Under the pieces are notes generated by a model. The model saw nothing but the letters and a program-made list of their open reading frames with translations. It was not told where the DNA came from and ran no database searches. From the NCBI GenBank assembly GCA_017744715.1, contig JAGIAT010000012.1, positions 124,001 through 188,000 of the forward strand: 64,000 bases of DNA, given 5' to 3'. This stretch comes from Niabella sp. Lineage in GTDB: Bacteria > Bacteroidota > Bacteroidia > Chitinophagales > Chitinophagaceae. The position numbers and the translations under genes were made by a program. This document shows, in pieces, positions 18,197-27,649 of the stretch (its first letter is position 1; each line of letters begins with the position of its first letter).

Positions 18197-19819
18197 ATGT
18201 ATAGCCTGAATAAATACATTTTTAATAAAGTTGTGTTGCTTTTGTTCCTGGTATCTTCAATGTCTGTTTCCTGTACAAAGCAATTGGATATTGAGTCTAC
18301 TGAAGCGGCCAGCTCTATTAACATGTGGCAGTCTTATGATGATGCCAAGTCCGCGCTTGTTGGCTTGTATGGACTTGCCAGGGCCGCGCTTGCCAACAAC
18401 AATGCCCATTGGCTTTATGGTGACCTGCGGCTGGCAGACTTTGCTACGCCCCGTTCGGGTTCTTACATCGAGGCGATCATTAAGAACCGGCTCAACGAAG
18501 ACCTGCCGGGGATGGAGGATCTGAAAGACTGGCGGCGGTTTTATGCGGCAATTGATGCCTGTAATACATTTATCGAAAAATCAGGAGGATGTCTTCAGGA
18601 TACCCGGTATTCCGCATTATATCATAAGGTGGATGTGGCGCAGGCCCATATATTAAGGGCATTCCTGTACCTGTACATCTCCCGCATCTGGGGAGATGTG
18701 CCCCTGGTTACTTCTGCTACAACAGAAGGGCTGAATACCAATCTTACAAGAACCCCGCAGCGGCAGGTACTTGATTTTTGTATCAATGATGTTAAATTCT
18801 ACCTGGACAGTCTGCCTACCGAATACGGAGGTAATGATCAAAGCAAGTTGAAGTTCAGCGGCCCGTACTATGGTAAAACATGGGCCCAGATCGGCAATTT
18901 TTATTGGGGATACTGGCAGGGCATGACGGTGCTGGCGCAAATTTATGCCTGGATGGGAGATTACGAGCGGCTGGAACCGGTAGCCCGGAAAATATGGGAT
19001 AACCTGGCACAGGCACGCACACAGCTTGTAGGCTATCAGAATGCAACCAACTATTTAACCGGCAATAACAGCATCTTTTATGGCAACGGTGTTATCGGAA
19101 GTTATTGTTACCAGTTGCTTTCGTTGTCCTATAATATGGACAATAAGGAATCGGGGCCCAGCGGGGTGGGGCATATGGAGTCGCTTACCCTTGCCAATCC
19201 ATATGTTCCCCGGCAGAAGCCTGATATCTATGTTCCCCGTGATACCATCGACCGTTTATTTTATAGCATTACGGATCTGCGGCATCCCTACCAGTCGGCT
19301 GCCAGCAGTTATCAGTCCGTATATTTTACCAACTATTATGCTTCCATTCCCATATTGTCCAAGTTTAAAACCTTTGCCCCTGCTGCCAACGGGTTTTCAA
19401 TATATGGTTCCTGCATTCCCCTGGCAAGGGCCGAGGATATCTGCCTGTTACTGGCCGAATGTTACCTGTATAACGGTACCGTGGGTAATGCCCAGGGATT
19501 TCTTGAGAATATAAGGTTGCAACGGTTTACCAACGGGTTCGCCAATAACTTGAGGCCGCTGGGTTCGGGTGGTCCTGTATACATTCCAACGGACCGCAGC
19601 CGGGAGAACGGGCTGCTGTGGAATATCTTCAGGGAACGCAGGATTGAGCTGATGGGAGAGGGATATGCATGGTATGATCTCATCCGCTACAAAAAATACC
19701 TGGCCAATGATTACGAATTTAATAAGCTGGTAGAGCAGGGGGGTATTTACTGGCCGGTAAGCCAGCGGGTGCTGGACAACAATCCGCTTATAGAACAAAA
19801 CTCTTACTGGAAGCGATAA
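18197..19819 (+). CDS. SusD/RagB-family lipoprotein
   Basis: 540 residues. The lipoprotein signal ends at SVSC near residue 27. The SusD helical TPR-type core is marked by [25 protein letters not shown] near 150 and RAEDICLLLAECYLYNG near 415. The C-terminal IFRERRIELMGEGYAWYDLIRYKKY is typical. It is the surface ligand-binding partner of the SusC just upstream. The gap to the fasciclin-domain gene is 18 bp. Confidence 0.94.
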   Translation: MYSLNKYIFNKVVLLLFLVSSMSVSCTKQLDIESTEAASSINMWQSYDDAKSALVGLYGLARAALANNNAHWLYGDLRLADFATPRSGSYIEAIIKNRLNEDLPGMEDLKDWRRFYAAIDACNTFIEKSGGCLQDTRYSALYHKVDVAQAHILRAFLYLYISRIWGDVPLVTSATTEGLNTNLTRTPQRQVLDFCINDVKFYLDSLPTEYGGNDQSKLKFSGPYYGKTWAQIGNFYWGYWQGMTVLAQIYAWMGDYERLEPVARKIWDNLAQARTQLVGYQNATNYLTGNNSIFYGNGVIGSYCYQLLSLSYNMDNKESGPSGVGHMESLTLANPYVPRQKPDIYVPRDTIDRLFYSITDLRHPYQSAASSYQSVYFTNYYASIPILSKFKTFAPAANGFSIYGSCIPLARAEDICLLLAECYLYNGTVGNAQGFLENIRLQRFTNGFANNLRPLGSGGPVYIPTDRSRENGLLWNIFRERRIELMGEGYAWYDLIRYKKYLANDYEFNKLVEQGGIYWPVSQRVLDNNPLIEQNSYWKR

Positions 19820-19837
19820 TCTTAATTCCTGAATATT

Positions 19838-21016
19838 ATGAAGCAACTGTCTGTTATTTCTTCCGTGCTGCTGGTGGTGCTGCTTACCTGTTCCTGCAAG
19901 CATGACTATGGAACCTATTACGATTATAAGCCGGCATCAACCGTATATGACGGAAATGTAATGAAGTTTCTTCAGGAAAATCATTTTGATTCAATGGTAA
20001 AAGTGCTGCATAAATATCCTGATATTGTGGCCCGCCTTAATTCGACGGATAGTCTCACTTTGTTTGCGATCCCCAATAAATCCTTTGAGATGGCGATCAA
20101 TAACTTTAACACCAACAGGGCCCGCGCAGACAGCCCGGTATTGTATATTGATCCGGCACATTTGAATTTGGAACAGGCTGATTCCGGACGTTTCAATAAC
20201 CAGATGATGCGCTTCCTTATCTCCCGCTATATTATTCCCGGCATCTGGAGCTTTGATGTGCTGGCCCGGTCTTCTACAGGCATCATTTTAAAATCGATCA
20301 ATTACGATTATATGATGAACCTGAGAGGTGTTCAGCAAAATTCAACAGGTGCCATTAACGGAGGACCCAAGATCATAGAACTAAGGGATATGAACTTTTC
20401 CCTGTATGATGCATACTGGAAGCCGGCACTTACATCCTCGGTTAATACCGTACGGGCAGGCAATGTACTGGTGCATGTGTTGGCGGACGATCATGAATTT
20501 GGGTTCTCAAATTTTTTTGACTACATGAATACACCCTACATTCTGCGAAATGAGTGGAAACCGTTGTCATGGGTGTCCCAACAGCCGTCCACGGTTTATG
20601 GGGGCACTGTTTCGCATTTGTTTGATAATAACCTGAACACATACTGGAATACCAAAAATACGGGTACGATGCCACCGCCGCCCTTCTGGTTTATAGCGGA
20701 TATGACGCATGCCTATGATGTAACGTCTGTAGCCATCCAGAATAAAGCGGAGTGGACCAGCGGGGAGCTGATGGTAACGGCCTTTACAACAGAGTTTGCT
20801 CCGGATGGGGCCAATCTTAACGATCCTGCCGTATGGTCGCCACCGGATACCTTCCGGTTGAAGCTGGTGAACGGAACCGTGGGATTACAGGCCAAGCAGC
20901 GGTTCTACCTGCCTGTTACGCGCAGGGGGCGGTATTACCGGTTTACGGTTATTGCAAATTACGGGGGCTTTGCATCCTATAAACAATGTAACCTGGCTGA
21001 AGTGTGGTTATACTAA
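19838..21016 (+). CDS. Fasciclin plus F5/8-type C (discoidin-like) surface lipoprotein
   Basis: 392 residues with a lipoprotein signal ending TCSC near 20. Residues about 35-225 resemble a fasciclin (FAS1) domain: VMKFLQENHFDSMVKVLHK, LTLFAIPNKSFEMAI, RFLISRYIIPG and VLVHVLADD. Residues about 245-392 resemble a discoidin-type jelly roll: SHLFDNNLNTYWNT, PFWFIADMTHAYDVTSVAIQ, GRYYRFTV and CNLAEVWLY. Both modules are associated with adhesion or carbohydrate binding. Its place straight after SusD suggests an accessory surface glycan-binding protein. Confidence 0.8.
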   Translation: MKQLSVISSVLLVVLLTCSCKHDYGTYYDYKPASTVYDGNVMKFLQENHFDSMVKVLHKYPDIVARLNSTDSLTLFAIPNKSFEMAINNFNTNRARADSPVLYIDPAHLNLEQADSGRFNNQMMRFLISRYIIPGIWSFDVLARSSTGIILKSINYDYMMNLRGVQQNSTGAINGGPKIIELRDMNFSLYDAYWKPALTSSVNTVRAGNVLVHVLADDHEFGFSNFFDYMNTPYILRNEWKPLSWVSQQPSTVYGGTVSHLFDNNLNTYWNTKNTGTMPPPPFWFIADMTHAYDVTSVAIQNKAEWTSGELMVTAFTTEFAPDGANLNDPAVWSPPDTFRLKLVNGTVGLQAKQRFYLPVTRRGRYYRFTVIANYGGFASYKQCNLAEVWLY

Positions 21017-21036
21017 ACAAATATACGTTCGTACTT

Positions 21037-22077
21037 ATGCGCTATTTATATTTACTGATATGCTTTTGGGTGGCAGGATTGCTCCTCCTTTTATCATCAT
21101 GTAAAAAGAATTTTCCGGCAGACCGTGATTCGATCGATCCGCTGGCAACATTTACACGCACATTTTATGATCCGACACTGGGGCGGAATACGGTGTTCTC
21201 GGACAATTTTAATGCGGCCAATTCATCGCAGCCGCTTGCGTTTACGATGCTCAACCTTCGGCGGTATAATGGTGATCCTGCGCCGGAACTTACCGACAGC
21301 ATCTACCCGATCTGGGTATGGAAGGACGGCGGCGCTTATACCGGCAAAGAAACCTCGCTGGCCGAAATAGAAAACAAACGTAAAATCGAGAACCACCGGG
21401 TCTTTGAAATAAGACAGCATTCCGGCCAGCTGGTAACCTGGTCCGGCATGGATCTGAGCCATATACGTTCACAACCCGATTCGGGATATAAATTCGACGT
21501 AAAAGTTTCCAATTCCGGTGGCGTAAATTATTATTATAATTTACGGTTCATGCCCCGGAAGGCCATTCCATATGCACCTTCCAACTATAATCCCGAAACG
21601 GGTATGACAACCGGCCCGGCAGTATCTTATCCTGCCAATGGCATCACTCTTAGTAATGTTCAGCGGCTTAAAGACGGATTGGGAATGCAGGAGAGCGAGG
21701 TAGATGTTTATTTCACAAAAAAAGGCACCGGCAATAGTCTTACGTTTAAATTCCTGGATTCAGCTTTTGCGCCGATAGACCCGCGGTTATTTAATACTAC
21801 AGACTGGCCCGGTCTGGTGCACGGCTTTGATATGAAGTTAACGGATACTGCGGTTGTTTACCAGGTGGCGTATCCGATACCACTGGGGCCCATTCCCACA
21901 AAGTATACAAATGCTGCGGCTACCCGGGCTGCTGTAACATTTTCTTATTACCGCAAGGGCACGGCCGGCTTTGGATATGTTTGCGCGCTCGCATTTAATT
22001 ACGCGATATATGAAAGGGGCGACTGGGAGATTGCTTTTCAATTCAGGAACAGCTCTCCGAAATTTTCTAATGATTGA
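21037..22077 (+). CDS. DUF5007-type lipoprotein
   Basis: 346 residues from ATG 21037. This start gives a clean lipoprotein signal (hydrophobic core then LSSC near 22); a GTG at 21004 would overlap the previous gene. The sequence DPTLGRNTVFSDNFNAANSSQPLAFTMLNLRRYNG, ELTDSIYPIWVWK and DWPGLVHGFDMKLTDTAVVYQVAYPIPL matches what I recall of the DUF5007 family found beside SusCD genes. Function is unknown. It probably forms a beta-sandwich surface protein. The family name is from memory and should be treated as likely rather than proven. Confidence 0.75.
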   Translation: MRYLYLLICFWVAGLLLLLSSCKKNFPADRDSIDPLATFTRTFYDPTLGRNTVFSDNFNAANSSQPLAFTMLNLRRYNGDPAPELTDSIYPIWVWKDGGAYTGKETSLAEIENKRKIENHRVFEIRQHSGQLVTWSGMDLSHIRSQPDSGYKFDVKVSNSGGVNYYYNLRFMPRKAIPYAPSNYNPETGMTTGPAVSYPANGITLSNVQRLKDGLGMQESEVDVYFTKKGTGNSLTFKFLDSAFAPIDPRLFNTTDWPGLVHGFDMKLTDTAVVYQVAYPIPLGPIPTKYTNAAATRAAVTFSYYRKGTAGFGYVCALAFNYAIYERGDWEIAFQFRNSSPKFSND

Positions 22078-22194
22078 TGATCGAAAATAATTAACCAGGA
22101 ATCGCTGATTATGGATAAAATTTTTACCGTTTTGTGGCTGCACAACCCAACGAGATGCTCCATATCCCGTTGTAATAAAAGGCAAAGAGGAACT

Positions 22195-25100
22195 ATGCGT
22201 TTCCATCTGCTGCTTCCGGCATTTTTGTTATTGATGTGCTCCATCCGTGCGCATGCGCAAACCGTTCGGGGCACTGTATTTGATGAACAGAACCGGTTGC
22301 CGGTGGGCGGTGCTAACGTAACGGCCGGCGCCCGCGGGGTGTATACAGATAGCGCGGGCCATTTTGAGATCCGTGCGGCGGTAGGTACCACGCTTGCTGT
22401 AACCCATTTAAACTATAGCCCTGCTACCTACCCGGTAAGCGGGGGAGAAACCAATATCGAAATTTACCTGAAGCCGGCATCCGGGGCGCTTACAGATGTG
22501 GTGGTACAGGGGTTTACCAAAAAGAGCCGCTCATTGGTTACCGGTGCATCAACTGTAATTACTGCAGATGATATTAAAGACGTACCGGCTGCCAGTGTAA
22601 CGGAATTGCTGCAGGGAAAGGTGGCAGGCGTAAATATTCAGAATACTTCGGGTATGCCGGGTGCCAGGGGCTCCATCTTTCAGCGCGGGCTATCCAACAT
22701 CAATGTGACGGGCGATGGCAATAATGCCTACCTCGCATCGGGTCAGCCTTTGTTCATTATTGACGGCGTGCCGATTGATCCGAATGAGGATACCGAATAT
22801 GGTTTTGCCCAGGCCGGCGGCGGAGCGAACCCCCTTTCGGTGATACCGCCCGAAGATATTGAAAGCGTTGAGATCTTAAAGGATGCTGCTTCAACATCGG
22901 TGTATGGCTCAAGAGGTGCCAACGGCGTCTGGATCATCAATACAAAGCGGGGCCGGTCTAAAGTACCCCAGATTACTTACGATGGAAAGTATATTTATAC
23001 GGCGGTTCCGCCCCTTCGCGCCATATACGGCGGCCACCTGGAACGGCAGATAAAGGTGAATCAGGTGCTTTACAACAATGCCCAGACAAGCAATGCATTT
23101 AACTGGGGACTTGCCACGGTGAATGCCAATTATTTTCTTTCGGATAGTTTAAATCCTTACCTGAATAATTCGGTGAACTGGCAATCCTATTTTTTTGGTC
23201 CCCAGTTAAACCATAGCCACAATTTGCGCTTTGCAGGCGGCATGAGCCAGTTCGACTACAAAGTGAACCTGAACTACATGCAGGATATGGGTATTATAAA
23301 GAACACGGGTTACAAGAGGTACAGCGCCGGGATCAACTCCCAATACCAGAGTGAAAATAAAAAGATCCGTATGCTGACCTCTGTAAATGCAGCATCCGAG
23401 CTCCGTCAGAACGGAAGTGGTGTGGGATTGCTGCAAACCGGCGTGGGTACCAGCGGTATGGCGTCTACCTTGTTACCGCCTCCAAACGTGTATACAGAAA
23501 ATAATACGGCCCTGGCATCGTTCATTTTGAAGGACGATAATAAAAAAAATACGTTGGGGGCCAACCTGGACCTGACGTACGAGATCATAAAAGATCTCCG
23601 TTTCCGCAGTACGGGAAGTATCACCTTCAATACAACCAGCTATAATATATTTTATCCCGGATGGCTGAATTATGGCTATACACAGTACAATACGCAGGAC
23701 CGGAGTGCCAACACCTACTACAATCTCAATATGCTGCAATATACACGCCGGTTCCTGAAAGAAAAACATACGGTGTCCGCCTATGTATTCAGCGACCTGA
23801 ATGTGAATAAGTCCAAAACCACGTATGCCCAGCTGCCCTCCACACCCAATAATTTTATTTCCGGACCGTTCGGATACGACCTCAGAGCTGCGGTATACGG
23901 AACGCTGGGTGAGCCAACAGACGTGCGCCAGTTCGGATACGGAGCCAACGTTTCCTATGATTATATGCAGAAATACGTGTTCAATGCAAGTTTCCGTTTT
24001 GATGGAACTTCTATCAACGGGCCGTTAACCGGTTTTAATCATAACCCGATGATCTCCTTCCGGTGGAATATTTACAAGGAAAAATTTGCCGAGGGCTGGA
24101 GCAGCTGGATGAATTCCAGTTCCATCAGGGCAAGCTGGGGGCAAACGATCGTTCCGCAGGGAAATATCTTTATGGTATATGGCCAGTACTATCCCGGCGC
24201 TTCCTATAATGGCCAGCCCTCTGTATTAAACAGTTTTGGAACCGCGCCCAATGCCTATTATAAACCGATCACCAACCGCATGACGAACATTGGTTACGAA
24301 GGCGAGTTCTTTAACCGGAGGCTTACCATACAATATGACTTCTATTATAAATTCGTTCAGAATAATTCCCTGCTTATAGATGTGCCTTACGAAACCGGTT
24401 ATTCCAAATATCCTTCGAATGATGTGAGCTGGGTAGATTATGGTCATGAGCTGACCCTGAATGTACGGCCGCTGCCCAAAGACAGTAAATGGAACTGGAC
24501 CTTTGGTTTGGTGGGTGCCTTTAACCGCAACATCTTAACCCGGTTGCCCAACGATGCACGTGAATGGGTTATTAATCCCGGAGACCAGTTGAACCTGCCG
24601 CTGTTATACCGGTTGGGAAGAAGCAGTTTTTCCAACTATCTTTTTGTAACAAAGGGCGTGTATGCCCGGAATACCGATGTGCCTGTGGACCCGGCCACCA
24701 ATCTGCCGATGCGCATCAATGGCGTTTACCTGCAGGCAGGCGATCCGATCTTTGCAGATCTGAACGGCGATTATGTGATCGATAACCGCGATCGGGTAGC
24801 CGTTGGTAACCCGGTGCCGAAATTAACCGGAGGGATCTCTAACTTCCTGGCCTATCATAATTTTACGTTCAATATATTTACGTCTTTTACATTTTTCAGG
24901 GATGTGCTCAATACACCGCTGGCCTATAAGTTCCAGCAGTTCTACAACCCGCTGAACAGCACCTTGTCTGGTGTGCAGGCCGTGCCTCCTTTAGAGGAGT
25001 ATAATTACTGGAAGGCACCCGGGGACAATGCCGTTTATCCCAATCCTTATACGTATGATCATAACGCTGCTATTGCAGCATTCCGCTATAACCAGACCCT

Positions 25101-25344
25101 GTTTCAGGAGGATGGTTCCTATTTCAAGATCAATTCAATTACCCTGGGCTATGATTTCAGGAAGGAATTGCTGAAGCGATGGCACCTGCAGATCTTGAGA
25201 GTCTTTTTAACCGGGTCCAATGTAGCCACTATTTCAAACTATTCGGGCCCCAGCCCCGAAGTAATAACAGACCTGGGGCGCGATAATCCTTACGGGTATC
25301 CGCTGGCGCGGAGGTATACACTGGGTGTTACCGTTACTTTTTAA
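22195..25344 (+). CDS. SusC/RagA-type TonB-dependent transporter (second in the operon)
   Basis: 1049 residues from ATG 22195, which has AAAGAGG upstream and opens a good signal peptide ending AHAQ; an in-frame ATG at 22111 only adds a charged leader. Residues about 25-95 form the usual carboxypeptidase-regulatory-like domain (VRGTVFDEQNRLPVGGANV, YTDSAGHFEIRA). The plug carries VTELLQGKVAGVNIQNTSG and IESVEILKDAASTSVYGSRG. The barrel ends in LGVTVTF. Unlike the first SusC of this operon it has the full domain set, so the two transporters are distant paralogs, not a recent duplication. Confidence 0.95.
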   Translation: MRFHLLLPAFLLLMCSIRAHAQTVRGTVFDEQNRLPVGGANVTAGARGVYTDSAGHFEIRAAVGTTLAVTHLNYSPATYPVSGGETNIEIYLKPASGALTDVVVQGFTKKSRSLVTGASTVITADDIKDVPAASVTELLQGKVAGVNIQNTSGMPGARGSIFQRGLSNINVTGDGNNAYLASGQPLFIIDGVPIDPNEDTEYGFAQAGGGANPLSVIPPEDIESVEILKDAASTSVYGSRGANGVWIINTKRGRSKVPQITYDGKYIYTAVPPLRAIYGGHLERQIKVNQVLYNNAQTSNAFNWGLATVNANYFLSDSLNPYLNNSVNWQSYFFGPQLNHSHNLRFAGGMSQFDYKVNLNYMQDMGIIKNTGYKRYSAGINSQYQSENKKIRMLTSVNAASELRQNGSGVGLLQTGVGTSGMASTLLPPPNVYTENNTALASFILKDDNKKNTLGANLDLTYEIIKDLRFRSTGSITFNTTSYNIFYPGWLNYGYTQYNTQDRSANTYYNLNMLQYTRRFLKEKHTVSAYVFSDLNVNKSKTTYAQLPSTPNNFISGPFGYDLRAAVYGTLGEPTDVRQFGYGANVSYDYMQKYVFNASFRFDGTSINGPLTGFNHNPMISFRWNIYKEKFAEGWSSWMNSSSIRASWGQTIVPQGNIFMVYGQYYPGASYNGQPSVLNSFGTAPNAYYKPITNRMTNIGYEGEFFNRRLTIQYDFYYKFVQNNSLLIDVPYETGYSKYPSNDVSWVDYGHELTLNVRPLPKDSKWNWTFGLVGAFNRNILTRLPNDAREWVINPGDQLNLPLLYRLGRSSFSNYLFVTKGVYARNTDVPVDPATNLPMRINGVYLQAGDPIFADLNGDYVIDNRDRVAVGNPVPKLTGGISNFLAYHNFTFNIFTSFTFFRDVLNTPLAYKFQQFYNPLNSTLSGVQAVPPLEEYNYWKAPGDNAVYPNPYTYDHNAAIAAFRYNQTLFQEDGSYFKINSITLGYDFRKELLKRWHLQILRVFLTGSNVATISNYSGPSPEVITDLGRDNPYGYPLARRYTLGVTVTF

Positions 25345-25363
25345 AATTTAAAGCATCATAAAA

Positions 25364-26899
25364 ATGAAATATCGTGTCATCATACCTGTGCTCCTGGTTG
25401 CTGTTTTATGCATGCATCTTTCGTGTAAGAAATTTCTTAATGTAAGCCCGGTAGGGGCTATGTCCGGTAACAATTTCTGGAAAACGAAACAGGATGTGGA
25501 GCAATATGCAAACGGTATCTATACATTGCTGAGAAGCTATACCTGCGGAAGCGGGAACAGCCTGCTGGCAACAGCCGATTACCGGTGCGGCTCCTGGGTG
25601 CCCTATGTTTCAAACGGCAATGAATTTGTGGCATTGCTGAGAGGGAATAAGATGAAAAACCTGATAGCGTCTTCCACCTATTCATGGTGGAATGAATGGG
25701 GATTCAATAACCTGGATCAGTGGATGCAATTGTACCGGGTGGTATCGGGTGCCAATAACCTGATTGCCAATATTCCTAAAACGGAGATCGCGGATCTTAC
25801 GGATGCAGACCGTAAATTGTATCATGCGGAAGCTGTTTTTATAAGAAGCCTTACGTATTTCATCATGGTGCGCCATTGGGGCGATGTTCCCTACATTTCG
25901 GATATCAACGATGTAGGCAAAAATGGAAGGACCAATCAGCTCGAGCTGTTTAAGAAATGTATCGGCGATTTGCAGAGCGTGCTGAATGATCTGCCATGGA
26001 CCTATGCGGATGCTTCAAAAAAGGGCTCCAGGGCTATGAAGGGTGGCGCACTTATTTTAATGATGGAAATGTATATGTGGATGGCCGGGTTCGATGACGT
26101 GAATGCCATGACCTATTATCAGCAGGTAGCGGATATCAGTAACACGCTGACCGGGGAGGGGGCCAATTATTATAAACTGCTGCCCTACGATGATTACCAG
26201 GTGATCTTTAACGGGCATACGGATGAAAGCCTGTTTGAAATAAGCCAGAGTTCAAAACCCGGTGAGCTTTTTGGGTTTTATGCAACCGTGGGTGCCCTTA
26301 CCCTGATGACCCCCTACAAGCCAAGTGTAAGCATAACGCCGTTGTATTATGACCCGTATTACCTGCATCAGCTGTACGATGTGGATTATAATGGCAGCAA
26401 TACCGATGCCCGTGCCTCAAAGTGGTTCGAGAATATGTTCAATACTGATGGCACGTTTATTTTTAAAAAGTTTGCCAACTTCAACGGCGGCGTTTCGGGA
26501 AACCCAACGGATGCCAAGATCCTGTTCCGGTATGTGGATGCGTACCTGCTTCGTGCAGAGGCGCTGGAAAAATTAGGCGATTACCCCGGTGCCCTTGAAG
26601 CCATTAACGTGGTACGCAAACGGGCGGGCGCCACCGAATTTGAAGGCGGAAAAAATGTTACCAATCTGGCCGGAAGCATTACACTGGAAGATGCGATCTG
26701 GTGGGAGCGTGAGCGGGAGTTGATGGGGGAAAGCACATTCTTTTATGACCTGGTGCGTACAAAGAAGATCATGAGCTCCCTGTATACGGTTAATACGATC
26801 AACTATGAGGATTTTATGAACGGGGCCTGGACCTATCCCATTGATGCAGGTATATCCACCGTTAATCCCAATATATCTTCAAATCCTTACTGGAATTAA
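25364..26899 (+). CDS. SusD/RagB-family lipoprotein
   Basis: 511 residues with a lipobox at HLSC near residue 21. SusD blocks are KLYHAEAVFIRSLTYFIMVRHWGDVPYIS near 150, FRYVDAYLLRAEALEKLGDYPGALEAIN near 390 and IWWERERELMGESTFFYDLVRTKK near 445. It is the partner of the SusC 19 bp upstream. Trp/Tyr/Asn-rich loops such as TYSWWNEWGFNNLDQWMQLY are consistent with aromatic stacking on sugars, but ligand identity is not evident. Confidence 0.95.
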   Translation: MKYRVIIPVLLVAVLCMHLSCKKFLNVSPVGAMSGNNFWKTKQDVEQYANGIYTLLRSYTCGSGNSLLATADYRCGSWVPYVSNGNEFVALLRGNKMKNLIASSTYSWWNEWGFNNLDQWMQLYRVVSGANNLIANIPKTEIADLTDADRKLYHAEAVFIRSLTYFIMVRHWGDVPYISDINDVGKNGRTNQLELFKKCIGDLQSVLNDLPWTYADASKKGSRAMKGGALILMMEMYMWMAGFDDVNAMTYYQQVADISNTLTGEGANYYKLLPYDDYQVIFNGHTDESLFEISQSSKPGELFGFYATVGALTLMTPYKPSVSITPLYYDPYYLHQLYDVDYNGSNTDARASKWFENMFNTDGTFIFKKFANFNGGVSGNPTDAKILFRYVDAYLLRAEALEKLGDYPGALEAINVVRKRAGATEFEGGKNVTNLAGSITLEDAIWWERERELMGESTFFYDLVRTKKIMSSLYTVNTINYEDFMNGAWTYPIDAGISTVNPNISSNPYWN

Positions 26900-26913
26900 A
26901 GTATGATTTAAAA

Positions 26914-27627
26914 ATGCGCTTTATGAAATATTTATTGTTAAAGACTTTTTTAATAGGCTCGCTTTCCGTTGCAATGATAACGGGCTGCAGGAAGGATTAC
27001 TATGTAGATTCCGGTCTCAGTACTCCATCCTTTGACGGTAATATGCTGGAGTTTCTTCAATCGAAGCCCTATATGTTCGATACGCTGGTGCACATCATCA
27101 AAACGGCGGGTCTTCAAAGTTATTTTACAGACAGTACGATTACCTTCTTTGCCCCGGCTGATTCCTCCATAAGAAGCACTTTTCTTTTTATCAACAGGAA
27201 CCTGAGGTCACTGGGGCATGATACGCTTACGTCCGTTGATAATATTAAGCCCGAATTCTGGAGGAATACCCTGATGATGTATATGTTCAGGGGTGCACGT
27301 GGTATGGAGCACTATCCGCAGCTGGATATGCAGAACCTCTCGTCTTTTTCAGGAGAATTTGTACGCTCGGCCGGTGGTCGCGTTATGAATGTGGGCGTCA
27401 ATTACGGGGATGCAAACGGCATCAAATACATCGGGTACCGGAGCCTTTACTTCTCCTATATTCCCAACCCGGCGGCCCCGTACCAGGGCTGGTGGAGCAC
27501 AAGGGTGGCTACCAGTAATGTTAAGCCCAGGAACGGGTATTGCCATGTGCTGGTATTTAGTACGCATTACCTGGGGTTTGATCCGCAGCAGACGCTGGCG
27601 AATGCTATGTATATCGGTTTTCAATGA
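26914..27627 (+). CDS. Fasciclin-domain lipoprotein
   Basis: 237 residues with a lipoprotein signal ending ITGC near 25. FAS1-like features are NMLEFLQSKPYMFDTLVHIIKTAGLQSYF, STITFFAPADSSI and the YCHVLVFSTHYLG end. It is a shorter counterpart of the fasciclin-discoidin protein at 19838, without the C-terminal discoidin part. The same position directly after SusD in both modules implies a conserved role beside the SusCD complex. Start ATG 26914; a Met four codons in is equally possible. Confidence 0.78.
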   Translation: MRFMKYLLLKTFLIGSLSVAMITGCRKDYYVDSGLSTPSFDGNMLEFLQSKPYMFDTLVHIIKTAGLQSYFTDSTITFFAPADSSIRSTFLFINRNLRSLGHDTLTSVDNIKPEFWRNTLMMYMFRGARGMEHYPQLDMQNLSSFSGEFVRSAGGRVMNVGVNYGDANGIKYIGYRSLYFSYIPNPAAPYQGWWSTRVATSNVKPRNGYCHVLVFSTHYLGFDPQQTLANAMYIGFQ

Positions 27628-27649
27628 TCATTCGGATAAAATTCGCAAC

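Noticed and set aside
27389-27649. Upstream start for the DUF5008-type gene, overlapping the fasciclin gene
   Set aside because: It lies almost entirely inside the fasciclin coding region in another frame. ATG 27650 gives a proper lipoprotein signal.
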